Of a DNA stretch of 64,000 nucleotides, positions 11,072-22,054 are shown in pieces (positions within the stretch are counted from its first letter, which is position 1; the number at the start of each line of letters is the position of its first letter). Source of the DNA: Cryptococcus deneoformans JEC21. Lineage: Eukaryota > Basidiomycota > Tremellomycetes > Tremellales > Cryptococcaceae. The position numbers and the translations under genes were made by a program. The DNA is taken from the NCBI RefSeq assembly GCF_000091045.1, contig NC_006692.1, positions 563,221 to 627,220 of the forward strand, given 5' to 3'. The notes under the pieces were generated by a model. It had not been told where the DNA came from. It was given only the letters and a program-made list of their open reading frames with translations, and did not search any database.

Positions 11072-13046
11072 TCAAAGCTCCATTTCCATCGCCATTCCCC
11101 ATTCTTCACCTTCCCTCTTGTCTTCTTTAATGTCCCCCCAACCGTCCTCTTCTTCCTTTGCTTCTTCCTCTTCGTCCTCTTCAGCTACTCCAGCTCCGCT
11201 TCGCACGGAGCTGCTAGGCACCTGAGTCCTCACGCCAAACATCCCACCGCCAACCATTCCTGTCTTCATATAGGTCGGCATGCCAAGGCTGCCTCGCCTT
11301 ACTGAACCTATAGAACCAGGCATCGGGCTGAGCCCAGGCACAGTGAGCGAAGACGAAAGAGAGGAAGAAAAGTTGAGGCCGTTCATGTCTGGAAGTGATC
11401 CGATGCTGTGAGGAGTAGCTGGTCCCTGAGTAGAGGAAGAAATAGAGGGGGCTGGGCGAGGGGATGAAATGCCCATCGGACGAGATGGGCGGGCATAAGG
11501 CGAAGACGCAGGGGGAGAGCGAACGCCTAGACCAGAATGCACGGCTCGAGGCGAGGGGTGAACTCCATTAGAGCGAGGGATGTATGGTTCGGCGGCTCCC
11601 ATGCTGCTAGTAGTCGAGTCGCTTGCAGCTGCTGGAGACGACTTCCGTTCCGCCTTCTCGGCCAGTGTGCCCAGAGCGGTGGTCTCCCGCAAGGAAGACG
11701 GAGTGAGGGGTGCGGCAGTAGAAGTGGATGGGGATCGGCCCAATGACACTTCTCGCGCGGCGCGAGATGTGGCTCTCTTGGGCAATGAGTCGTTGGAACC
11801 GGCGGGAGAAAGAATTGCAGGCCAGAGAGACTTGTCGGAAGGAAGGGCCCTACCTCCTTGAGATGTAGGGTCGAGGTGAGCAAGAATAGCAGCAGCCTGG
11901 TGAAGTTCTGTCAGCACAACAAGTTCACTTGGATAAAAGCGAACTCACTTCAAGCATCTGCACCTGTTGATGTTTACTCATGCTCAGCGCGGTCGGTTCC
12001 TTCCAGTGTGGGCTGTGTTCCCATCTATGTTTTACCAAGCAACTGGGGTGTCTGTATTCCTTGTTACACGTCTCACACTTGAATACCATCCCTTTTCTTC
12101 TACCTTTTACCCCACCACTTCCCGTACCCAACGCGAGCTTCTCCCACTCTGGGCGAGAATCATCAGCATCTGGTTCAATTTCATCCTCATCCATGTCAAT
12201 ATCGTCGGCACTCCCACTTCTGGCGCGAGAGTTCTCTTCATCATCATCGTCGCCAAACTCCATGTCCAATTCGATATCATCTTCGGGAGGGGTGGGGGCT
12301 TTGCGCTGGCCCTTGGTGGGTAAAGAGCCGGGGACAGCAGACACTGAGCGCGTCGGCAACGGCGCGGCTGTTGGAGCAGGTCGAGAGAGGGAGGATCGAC
12401 GGTCGGTCTTGGCGAAATCGAATAATTGAGGGGCAGGCGAAGTACCCAATGTGGATCGGCGGGTCATACTAGCCGGTCCGTCCAATGATGTTATACGACT
12501 GCTACGCAAATGTTGGTTTAGCATGCTCGCTTCGAAACGGACAAAGGACCGGCTTACCTATCCTTCCCGACGCCACCCGGACCGGAGCCACTTTCACCAG
12601 TGCCAGTGAGTCCCAGCTTGCCCCTGCCGAGGACTCCGGTAGTGCTGCTACTCATCCTCCTCGCTTTGGGCGCATTCTCCTTACCAGCCTTCTCTTGAGT
12701 GGCTTGGGGTCTAGTGGCTGAAAGATAGGAAGGGTGTGAGGGAACGCTCGCGGGTACAGTTTGAGGGGCGGTTTGTGAATGTACAGGGAGAGGTCGAGGT
12801 ACATGGACAGGCGTGCCATTCGACAGCGAGAGGAGGTCTAAAGGAAATGAGCCTCTCAAACGGAAAGGTGAGGAATGATAACTTACCAAAGGCATGAGCA
12901 TGCATATCGCCGTCGTCTCCGTGCTCACACGGCGGCAAGAAGCTCGGATGAATGAGATCGTTCTTGCCTTGTTGTATGAGCGCGGGCGAGTCGGTCTTGG
13001 GTGAGAATATGCCGGGGAGGTTTGTTGGCTGTTTAGTTTGTGCCAA
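11072..13046 (-). CDS. Single C2H2 zinc-finger protein with acidic and Ser-rich flanks
   Basis: Four exons (13046-12888, 12838-12558, 12501-11949, 11896-11072) encode 605 residues. One classical finger is present, FKCETCNKEYRHPSCLVKHR (C-x2-C-x12-H-x3-H), followed by WEHSPHWKE and a helical SKHQQVQMLEAAAIL block split by an intron. This finger-plus-helix arrangement recurs in uncharacterised fungal C2H2 proteins. An acidic run (EFGDDDDEENS, DIDMDEDEIEPDADD) lies upstream, and a Ser/Pro-rich tail ends in Glu-rich sequence. A nuclear or regulatory role is inferred only. The start is uncertain. An alternative first exon at 13438-13367 (MPNPPVADFEQW..., GTCAGT donor) could splice to 13028 through a 338-base intron, giving 623 residues. 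The gene is divergent from POP7. Confidence 0.75.
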
Positions 13047-13804
13047 ATCCCGGGCGTTCGACAGGAGAAAAAAAAAGAAGAAAAAAGTTGATCAAGACGA
13101 GATGCCAAATTGCGCGTTGAAAAAAAGTCGAGACGAAAGGATGTAGTGTGCGACGCCAGTGCGAGATCAGATAGTGAGCGACGGTCCACGTTGTTCACAG
13201 CATGTGTGAAGATGGGAAGACAAGCAGCAAGAGAAGGGTGTCAGCAGTGTGTTTATGCTGGAAACGCCGCTGGGCGAAAATACGGCCCGGACGATCGCGA
13301 TAAAGCGGACTTTTTTTTTCTCCTTTTTCTTTACAGCGAAGGGAAAGTATGGGAAAGAGTACTGACCTCGGTAAGGGGTGTCTGCTGGGACTGGGGCGAG
13401 CGCCATTGCTCAAAGTCGGCTACGGGTGGGTTGGGCATCGCTGGAACAAGTCAGCACAGCGACCACAGGACACCCGCACACGCGGCGACGGGAGGAGGAG
13501 GAGAGGAGCAGCTCACTGGTGCGGAAGCCGGGGGACAGCGGGGAGAGAGAGTTCAAAAAAGCAATGGGGAGAAAAGATAAAAAGACGAGTTGTGTTCGCT
13601 GTTCGGCTTCTTCCCCAGCGTGTTCAGGGAAAATTCAGAATTAGAAATATTTTGGAAATATTATTTAGGAATGCGATGATTAAAAATCAGAAGGCTATTA
13701 CAAACCTTATCTGGCCTTCATTACATCTGTTTCCTAATCCATAACAAACCTGAACTCGTCCGTCAAAATCACACCATTTTTTATCCGTTCATCCAAGACG
13801 CAGC

Positions 13805-14637
13805 ATGTCGCCGGCCGTCAAGAAACTCCCGCCCCCTGCGCCTCCCAAGCAACGTTCATCCGCCCACCCCTCGGCATTGACTCACCCATCTCATAAAGCA
13901 GCAACCGTTCCGCTCAAGCCTCTACAGGGAGTGAGCAAGACTCGCGGGGATGTAGGCAAGGCCGGTCATGGAAGAGAATGTATCTTTGTGACACGCAAGA
14001 CGGCGCTCGGTGCTTTAATGGGCAGATGTAGGAGCTTGGTTGTTGATGAAGGGTGAGTATGCTCTTGTTGGAAAAGTGGTCCATACTTATTCTTTGCAAA
14101 CAGATATACCTCTCTTACGCTTTACGCCCTGGGCCCGGCAATCTCTCATGCCCTCTTGCTTCTTCACGCACTTTTAGATCTATTGCCGTACCCAAAGGGA
14201 GAGAAGGGAATGTGGTATGAAATCCGAACGGGCAGTGTAGAATGCGTTGACGAGATAGACAAAATGGGAGACGGCCAAACAGACGGGAATAATGCAGTAC
14301 AAGAAGAGGATGCCTGGTTGAACGATGTCGGCTCTGTCGAAGCCAGTGTACCGGAGCGAGCTACTAGGATCAAGGTGACTTCATTGTTAGCATGTTGTGC
14401 TGCTCTATGCTGACCCCGAATTAGTCTTCGATAGAGATCACCATCCACATTGCGCCTCGACCGGCCTCAAAGAGCTTGTCTACGATCACGGAGAAGAAGA
14501 AAAAGAACAGACCGAGCAAGAAAAGCCGCATGGCGAGGTGGAATAGGTTAAAAGAAGAGGAAAGGCTGAGAGAAGAGGAAGAGGAAGAAGAAGTGGAAGA
14601 GGAGGAAGGCGACGAGGAGGCTACCATGAATGCATGA
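13805..14637 (+). CDS. POP7: RNase P/MRP subunit Pop7/Rpp20-like (Alba fold)
   Basis: Three exons (13805-14052, 14104-14374, 14425-14637) give 243 residues. The central part fits the Rpp20/Pop7 Alba-like domain: IFVTRKTALGALMGRCRSLV, then YTSLTLYALGPAISHALLLL, the hydrophobic-helix signature in which a small-residue loop precedes a long amphipathic helix. After a variable acidic loop comes IEITIHIAPRP, which I read as the last strand. The C-terminus is a highly charged tail, basic (KKKKNRPSKKSR) then a long glutamate run. Pop7 pairs with Pop6/Rpp25 on the P3 arm of RNase P and RNase MRP RNA in other eukaryotes. The N-terminus is Pro/Ala-rich and probably disordered. The fold assignment is by pattern only, so a different Alba-family protein is possible. 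Confidence 0.7.
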
Positions 14638-15915
14638 CAGGCTGCCCCTATTTGAGATGGAGTGGAAAAGGGCTTTCTTTTTGTACTGGGTATGTTGGTC
14701 GTCTGTGTTATAATTGTATTCGATCCTCTTGTACCTGCACAATGACAATGACATGTATGGCCGCCACGCAGTCGCTATATACGCTGTCGATGCAGTGGTG
14801 ACTCGCTGGATGTCGTACCGATGCCTCCGATGAAATGTTATCCGACTGATCTTACGTAACTGCTTTGGGATGGGAATAATTCATCATCGCTGAGAAACGG
14901 GCGTCCGAACTGATCCGCCGGTGAGCCTGGGGCCAGCGGGCAGAGGAGATTAGAGGAGAAACGGAGAGAGCCAAAGACAGAAGGACCGCCAAACGACGTC
15001 GTATCTCTCATGCATATCGTTATTTCGTGCAGCCCGCTTACCACCCCGGAGTGGCCGTCAATATTCAAGTCACCCAAAAGTTGCTTGCGTCACAATCTCT
15101 ACGTACAACGTACAGGCAACACCCTTAAAAAAGGGATCGGAACCTCCACCCCAGCTCAGACGTTTGTTCCCCGCTTTGCCCCGCCGATTGAGGAAACGCA
15201 AAAACGACAGCGAAAGGAGAGGACGACCACCTGTACGCTGAAATAGTAATCTGGGATTAGATCGGCACATAACAGAAGCACAGGACTAGGACATCTCCGG
15301 TGCTGAGCCATTCAGGGTTGAGACGGTGAGTACATGTACCCTTGTACACTATCCACGACGGAGAGCAAACCTGCAGAACGAGATACAGTCGTGCTGACCC
15401 AGCACTACTTCTCCCAGCGTTAATCCAGGCATCTTTGGACAGATACAAGAAGTGGCGAGACCTCTTTGAACAGCGACGTCAGCGTCGGCAACATTTTCCA
15501 TTTTATTTTACTTTTTTGGATATACAAGGAGTCTACCGCCGTTGGGCCGTCACAATCCTGTAGAATCGTTCTGTGATCACACGTCGAGGTCCCCTCGTCT
15601 AGTAGTCGCCTCTGATCTATCACCGGCACCACTGCTAATAAACGGACAGGAGGTCCAACCGTCTTTTTCTCCATTACCGACTCAAACAAGCACAGCGGGG
15701 AGTACTACATTCGATCATACTCGCCTATCACAGGTGAGATCAAGCGAGAGGTATCCTGCGAGTGCGAGCTTGGGACAGTTTTCGTACTTGTGGCGAGGAA
15801 CAGGAGTCTGCACCAGGAGACGGAAATCTGCCAGCATTGAGTTCACCAAAAAAGTTGCCGTCCTCGTCCCAGTCACCGCCATTGTCTTACTTGCTGCCGA
15901 GTTCAGTCATCAAAA
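14638..15915. other. Long leader/promoter region upstream of the FHA-RING gene
   Basis: Some 1.28 kb without a recognisable protein-coding gene. It contains short unconvincing frames and donor-like sites (for example GTGAGT at about 15327), so part of it may be a spliced 5' UTR for the gene starting at 15916. I see no RNA gene here. Confidence 0.4.
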
Positions 15916-18521
15916 ATGCCAACCATGCCGCCTAAAGACCGGCCAAACCACATCGCCCTTCCTGTCGGCTCTACAACTCCAACAGGGAACAACTCGACGA
16001 ACCCTGGTTCCCCTCGTACCCCTCCAACTGCGACCACCAACAATCCTATTGGGCCTCAAGCTACGTCCCCGACGTCTCGACATTCGTTTTTGGGATTTAT
16101 GCGGACAAGAGGTCGTTCATCTACCTTGGGACAGCAGCCATCGACATCGGCCAACTTGAGCAGCCCAATTCAAAGTCAGTTTCAAAGAGCAGCCACTCCT
16201 GAACGAGCAGGGAATTCAAGGGCCAATGCTCGAGAGCAGAGTATCTCAGGGAGGGCTGGTGGCGGTAACGGGGTAGCCACGGGAAGCGGTGTGATGAACA
16301 CTGGAGCAACTGTGACGAGAACCGTCAGCACGCCGTTGAGCGGATCGAGTAAGTCAGTTTTGAGATTGCGGTCCTTGCTGGCCGGCGGTCCGTGCGGTAT
16401 GACTTTTTCCTTCCTTCCTGCCATCTTGGACTGGTGGCGTGTTACCATTAACTGGATGTTTTTTTTTTGCTTTTGCATTTCCACATTTTTTTCTTGGCCC
16501 TTCAATCGTTTATGTCTTTTATTCTTGAGCGAGACACTGACCATGCCTATAGCCATTCCCCCCGCGCCTACCACCTCGGCATTAGCTCCTGATGCTTCTC
16601 TCAATGCCGCCCCTACACCTCCTGGCAATCCTTCTAACCGGCTGAAAACCTATCGCATACGCCTGGTACCCCATCTGGAATCCAATCGCTCCCTTCCGTT
16701 TGAGCCTGTCATCCGCGAGATGGCACCAATCTCCGTTACCCCCTTCCCTGGAACGACTCCTTCCGATTCCGCCATGCAAATCGCCGATTCCGGTACTCTC
16801 TCCAGCGCTGGGGGAGGACGAACAACTGTCGGTGGGAAGCCTGTGGCCCTTGTCCTCAAGATTGGCAGATTCACAGACAAGTCGGACAGATTGCCTGTTC
16901 CAACCAACTCGGCGCCTTTGGGCACAGGTGGGGGTGGAAGTGGGCATGTAAACGGGGATGGGACATTAGGTCCTGACGGACCTAGGACAGGATCAGCAAC
17001 GCTTTCTGTAGCTGGCGGTGGGGGCGAGGTGACAAGCGGCAAAGCAGCGTTCAGGAGCAAAGTCGTTAGCAGGAGTCATGCAGAGATCTGGTGCGAGGAA
17101 GGTGGCAAAGTACGTCTTTTGATGAAGGACGCAGCTGGATTGAACATTGACGCTGAATAGTTCTACATCCGAGATACTAAAAGCAGCTCGGGAACATTCC
17201 TCAATCACATCAGGTTATCTAGCCCGAACACGGAATCAAGACCCATGATGCTCAAGGTAAGCCTAATCTACCATTCAAGGTAACAACATAGGCTTAAACA
17301 GTCAATTTTTAGGATGGGGATGTTCTCCAGCTTGGAGTCGATTATCAAGGCGGCACCGAAGACATGTTCAAATGTATCAAGATGAGAGTAGAAGTTGGAC
17401 GTGAATGGCAGCGAGGCGCCAACGAATTCAAGTTCGTCACGCTTCCACTTGACAATGGCAACAGCTGACAGTGCCCAAAGCACTAATGCGCTCAAGCAAC
17501 TCAAAGCTCTTGGCGGAGACGTTTCTGTTTCTGACAATAAAGGTAAAGATACACCCAGTAAGAAGGCGAAAGCAAGCGTGACAGACTGCTGTATCTGTTT
17601 GTTTTCTGTGACAGTTTGCCAGTCGCTTTTTATAGCGTGAGTTATGTGCCAACCGCGCGTTTCAACGCTGACAAAAGGTCAAAAGGCCGTGCTCACATGT
17701 CTTTCATTACAAATGCATTCGACCGCTTCTCTTACAACATTACCCTGGTTTTTCTTGTCCTCTTTGTGTAAGGCAGACTTTTGAATGAAACGGTTCCCCG
17801 CTTTCCGCTAATGTCTGATATACAGCGGACTTTTGCGAATTTGGAAGAAGACGTCGAGACCGAAGATGCTTGGGAAATCGCATCTCGCAGAGCAAGCGTC
17901 ATCTCACGACGACCTTCCAACCATTCCATTCTGCCTGCCGGATCATCCACGCCTGCTGCTGCTGCCGCCACCGCAATTGAAAGTAATGGCAACGGCGATG
18001 TCGGCACAGCTATGGTTGTGGGGGACAACGAGGTTGCTTCTGCTGGTGAACTTTTACCTGCTCCCCAGGCACCAGGGGAACCAGAAGGTCTGCAGGCAGG
18101 CATGCCATTAGCCAGGCAGGCTACAGCTGTCGCCCAAGTCGATCCCATAACAGCTGGACTCGACCTTACGTCCGAAACCATCACCACAGTGCCTGAAGAA
18201 GCTGAAGGTTTTGTTGCTCCATCGGCCTCGACCATCCCCCGCCCAATTGTGCACCCGGCTTCTTACGATCAATCTGGCAATAGTACCTTTTCTGAAGCCG
18301 CCACACCCATGAATGATACCTTTTTGAGCACGTTGGCGCTCGCGCCAGGGATGATTCAGCGGCTAGAGCTCGCCGATGAAGTGAGCCAGGCGGGTACCGG
18401 TAGTCTGAGTGGGATGACCGGAAGTAATGCGGGAAGTAATGGAGGGAGTAATGTGGGAAGCAGAAATGAGAGTCGAAGGCAGAGTAGGGAGATTGAGAGG
18501 AACGGCGACATGTACCCTTGA
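15916..18521 (+). CDS. DMA1: Dma1-type FHA-RING E3 ubiquitin ligase
   Basis: Seven exons encode 715 residues. After a Ser/Thr/Pro-rich N-terminus comes an FHA domain: LVLKIGRFTDKS, then FRSKVVSRSHAEIWCEEGGK, FYIRDTKSSSGTFLNHIRLS and DGDVLQLGVDYQGG, with the R, S, H and N positions of phosphothreonine-binding FHA loops. An RFxNxxALKQL-type linker leads to a RING-H2 finger. This is visible only after splicing three introns: TDCCICLFSVTVCQSLFIA, PCSHVFHYKCIRPLL and FSCPLCRTF. FHA plus RING in this order defines Dma1/Dma2 and vertebrate CHFR/RNF8-like ligases, which restrain mitotic exit and septation in fission and budding yeast. A long low-complexity tail with GSN repeats follows. One intron is unusually short (17432-17471, 40 bases) and one long (16349-16552, 204 bases, in frame and stop-free). 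Mitotic checkpoint function here is inferred from the family. Confidence 0.9.
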
Positions 18522-18681
18522 TAATATTAGAGTTGTTCAGCTTCCAAGACACGTAGGTAAGGTACCTTATGGATTGTAATCATCTTGACCCTCAAGTTGG
18601 GTATGTAAATATGCAAGTCTAGAGATACCATTCAAACGTCCACTATGGTAATCACTACTACACTAGGGGTTGTCATTAAAA

Positions 18682-20102
18682 TTAAGCCTTGCCAGCCTCC
18701 TTCATAGCCTTCAACATCAAGTCACCGATCTGCGCCGGACTCTTGGCGATGATCGCGCCCGCCTTCTCAAGTGCAGCGACCTTGTCGCTGGCAGCGCCCT
18801 TACCACCGCTGATGATAGCACCAGCGTGACCCATTCGCCTACCAGGAGGAGCTGTCCTACCAGCGATGAAGGCAACTACAGGTTTGGGGTTGGCAGAATT
18901 CTTGTTGTGTTGCTCGAGGTAGGCAGCGGCCTCCTCCTCCATGGAACCACCAATTTCGCCGATGAGGACGATACCCTCTGTACGGGGGTCGGCAAGGAGA
19001 ACCTTGACGACGTCGATGTGCTGGGTACCGGGGAAGGGGTCACCGCCAATACCAACGGTGAGGGATTGACCGAGACCAGCGAGCGTGGTCTGGTTAACGG
19101 CCTCGTAAGTCAAGCTGCAGTTGAGGGTCAGTTTTGGGCAGCAAAAGTCTTGGACAAGCTGATGTCTACTTACGTTCCGGACCTGGAAACGACACCGATT
19201 TTACCCTGAGTGAAGATATGGCCTGGCATAATACCCATCTTACAGCCTTCGCTGATAATCCCTGGACAGTTACCACCAATCATCCTGCTCTTGCTCTGGC
19301 TCTTCAAAACGTTCATAATCTTGATTTGATCTCGCTGAGGGATACCCTCGGTGATGGTGACGATGAGTTTAATCTCGTTCTCGATGGCTTCAATGATAGC
19401 ATCGGCGGCGAAGGGAGGGGGAACGTAGATGACAGAGGCATCAGGCTGAGCTTCTCGAACAGCGTCACGAACGGTGCCGAAAACGGGAAGACCAAGGTGA
19501 GTTTGCCCGGCTTTCTGTGAAACAGTCAGAATTAGCGTAGGTAGTGCGACACGAAAAAGAAAAGGGCCAAGGCAAGCTAGAGGACATCACGTACTTTGGG
19601 GTTGGTACCACCGATCATCTTTGTACCATACTCGATAGCCTGTTGGGCGTGGAAGGTACCCTATGCAATCGGCAGGGTGTCAGCTGATCATGCACGAGTA
19701 GAATCCATGTATGATAAAAAAACGACCTACGGTCTTACCGGTGAAACCCTGAACGAGGACCTTGGTGTCCTTGTCTATTGCAAAAGCCTTATCAGCCGTA
19801 GAACCAAGGAGAGAAAGAGTATGATGCTGGTAGGCAGGGATCACAAAGCAAACAATGTAATGTTGCTGATGTCAACGAAGCAACACTTACTGATGAGGAT
19901 GTTCTTGATAGTGTCCTCGTAAGAACGAGCGACGCTCGAAGTCGCAAAACCCCGAGGAGCGGCTATATAAGGGGTTGATCAGTGACATGGCCAAATGGAT
20001 GGGCTTGCGGCAATGGCTAGGGCTCTTTTGCGGCAATGACCCGCAGGTGAACGTACCAGCCGAACGAGCGATGGTGGAGGTAGCGCGGAGAGAGCGGAAC
20101 AT
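18682..20102 (-). CDS. LSC1: Succinyl-CoA ligase (synthetase) alpha subunit, mitochondrial
   Basis: Six exons (20102-20057, 19962-19891, 19774-19731, 19660-19595, 19514-19174, 19114-18682) give 333 residues, the usual length. The N-terminus [20 protein letters not shown] is Arg/Ser/Ala-rich without acidic residues, a typical mitochondrial presequence. The CoA-binding Rossmann part has [20 protein letters not shown] and [19 protein letters not shown]. The catalytic histidine that is phosphorylated lies in [15 protein letters not shown]. The enzyme, with a beta subunit encoded elsewhere, converts succinyl-CoA to succinate with nucleotide triphosphate formation in the TCA cycle. The donor of the third exon is GTAGGT at 19730 rather than the nearer GTAAGA, since only the former keeps FTGKTGTFH in frame. 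It is divergent from PSF1 and converges on the FHA-RING gene with 160 bases between stops. Confidence 0.95.
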
Positions 20103-20456
20103 GTCTGTGAGGTGTCAGTTTGAGGTAAGTATGGGATGAAGAGGAAATTTGGCCTTACTATGGGATATTTTTCGGTAAGAATACAAGGATTGACTGTGCG
20201 AAAACAAAATAAAGCCCCAAGCGACGGAGTGGAAGCTGCAGAGAGAATTCGGGGATGCCGCGCACCACCCGACGGAACTAAATCCCGAACAACGCCGCCA
20301 CACTCATTTTCTTCGGGGGCTCGCGACGCGTCGAGGCACACGCGTAGAGGCATGATCGATCCTCTTCTCCTTTCCCAGCCACCAGAGCACCAACACGGAT
20401 ACGGACAGTGAGCAACTCTTCCCCTCCTCCCCCACCAGCACCCTCACCATTTACAG

Positions 20457-21113
20457 ATGTACGGCGACCTCGCCTTGCAGCTCGTCAACTCCTCACACCG
20501 CACAACACTCTCGTCCACACCGCAGCTTCCTCTGCCGAAATACGCCCTCCCTCTCATCCTCTCCATCTGCCTCGAAACACGGCAACTGGGCACCTCTATC
20601 GCGTCTATAGCAGAGTCCCATGGCCAATTATCCCTGACGCAAGACCGCGGTCTTGTTTGCAACCTCACTGTCCAACATTTAGCGGCGCGGAGGAATAAGA
20701 GATGTATGCTGGCGTATCTGGCGACCAGGGTGGGAGGAATCAAGGAGAGATGGTGGGACGCTGGGGGAGGGTTGGCATATCTGCTCAGTCCCGCTGCAAG
20801 TGCCAGTGTTAATCCTGAGGCGGACGCCCCAGACCTACGCTCGGCTCTGAGTCCTCAAGAACTTGACTTTCTAAGGGGATATAACAACCTTCTACTTGAC
20901 TACAAGAGCGATTTCCTAGACGTGCTCGACTTGACGGCAGGGATAGAGAAGCCGCCTGGGGAAATAATGGTCGATGTGCGAGTTGTAAGGGACGCTGGCG
21001 AGGTGTTCTTGGATAGCGGAGAGAGGGTTGATTTTAGGAAGGGTCAAAGGTTCAGACTGGAAAGAGCGCAGGTGGAAAGGTTAATCATACAAGGGTACTT
21101 GGAGGAGGTGTAG
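20457..21113 (+). CDS. PSF1: GINS complex subunit Psf1
   Basis: Intronless, 218 residues, close to the usual size of about 200. The start MYGDLALQLVNSSHRT matches the Psf1 N-terminus, and the helical A-domain contains NKRCMLAYLATRVGGIKE. The C-terminal B-domain, characteristic of Psf1, reads DVRVVRDAGEVFLDSGERVD followed by FRKGQRFRLERAQVERLI and ends QGYLEEV. GINS (Sld5, Psf1, Psf2, Psf3) is part of the CMG replicative helicase with Cdc45 and Mcm2-7 and acts in the nucleus at forks. Being intronless is unusual in this intron-rich window. It shares a 354-base divergent promoter with LSC1 and converges on the HYPK-like gene with only 82 bases between stop codons, so 3' UTRs probably overlap. 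Confidence 0.93.
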   Translation: MYGDLALQLVNSSHRTTLSSTPQLPLPKYALPLILSICLETRQLGTSIASIAESHGQLSLTQDRGLVCNLTVQHLAARRNKRCMLAYLATRVGGIKERWWDAGGGLAYLLSPAASASVNPEADAPDLRSALSPQELDFLRGYNNLLLDYKSDFLDVLDLTAGIEKPPGEIMVDVRVVRDAGEVFLDSGERVDFRKGQRFRLERAQVERLIIQGYLEEV

Positions 21114-21195
21114 TGCGGATATATTTTGTACATATATGTTGTCAGATAGGGTATATACTATGTTTTTTCTATCTTCTAGCCCAATGGACCTTGTC

Positions 21196-21757
21196 TCATT
21201 TGGGAATAGCATCACCATTCAAAGAGTTCGCCCTTCGCCTAGGTTGCACTGAATTCAACAGGGCTTTGATCAGGTCGCCATTCTCTGCTCTCAGAACTTC
21301 CTCAGCGTCCTTCTTGTCCAGCCCTGTCTGCTGAGCCTAAGAACATGGTCGCAGTCAGCTTCCAAGTGCTTAAACTGACCCAAGGAGACGTAGGCTTACA
21401 ATGAATTCGACGTCCTGGGCTTTGAAACCTTCAGCCTTGCTCAAATCCAAAGCTTCCATCGCTTTCGCAGCCTTCTGCCCTTCCTCTTTGGTGTTTCGTC
21501 TTTCGTCAAGTTCAGTCACAGCATCCCTGAGGCTGTCTAATTTAGGCCACGTCTTTGGGTCAGCTCAAATATATATACTCTGAGTATAGTCTTTCAATGC
21601 AGTAATTACTCTATACGTACCTCTGATATAAGAGCCGCCGTCAAGGAACTGCACCAGTTATGTTAATCTCGCTATCACCCCGGAAAACGACCGGCATCGG
21701 ACGTACCTCCTGTATAACTTCTCCCTGGCGTGGACGCGTAGTCGATCCGCTGGCCAT
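21196..21757 (-). CDS. HYPK: HYPK-like UBA-domain protein, NatA-associated
   Basis: Four exons (21757-21707, 21648-21621, 21536-21400, 21336-21196) encode 118 residues, matching the small size of HYPK. The central charged helix DAVTELDERRNTKEEGQKAA and the C-terminal UBA-like domain (AQDVEFIAQQTGLDKKDAEE, then LRAENGDLIKALLNSV) follow the HYPK pattern, where the UBA ends in N/GDxxxAL. In human and Chaetomium, HYPK binds the NAA15-NAA10 NatA complex at the ribosome and tunes its activity. The third exon must begin after AAATTAG (21537): an upstream AAAG acceptor would shift the frame into a stop. A 28-base second exon was needed to restore the frame. It is divergent from BRO1 with 297 bases between starts. 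The family call is good; the interaction is inferred. Confidence 0.8.
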
Positions 21758-22054
21758 TTTTATAAATTTGTTGTGTGTGGACGAGCTTCAGGTTGAATGA
21801 ATGATAAATGACCGGCCGGTTCTTTCAGTGACGAAGGAAAGAGAAGAAGAGTGACTATGAATATTTACGTAATACATCCTAAAGCTCGGCCCGCTGCGAC
21901 GAGTAATGACGCTGCAGAAGAGCTCGTCTGCGGACGGACGGAACGTTCGGCTTGCAGTGTTCGTTCGCTGTAGCCTGTCTCCGTTATATACTTGCCCATC
22001 TTTTGCTTTCTTCTGCTTTTGGACCTATTCAAACTCCGAGAAGGAATTGTATTC

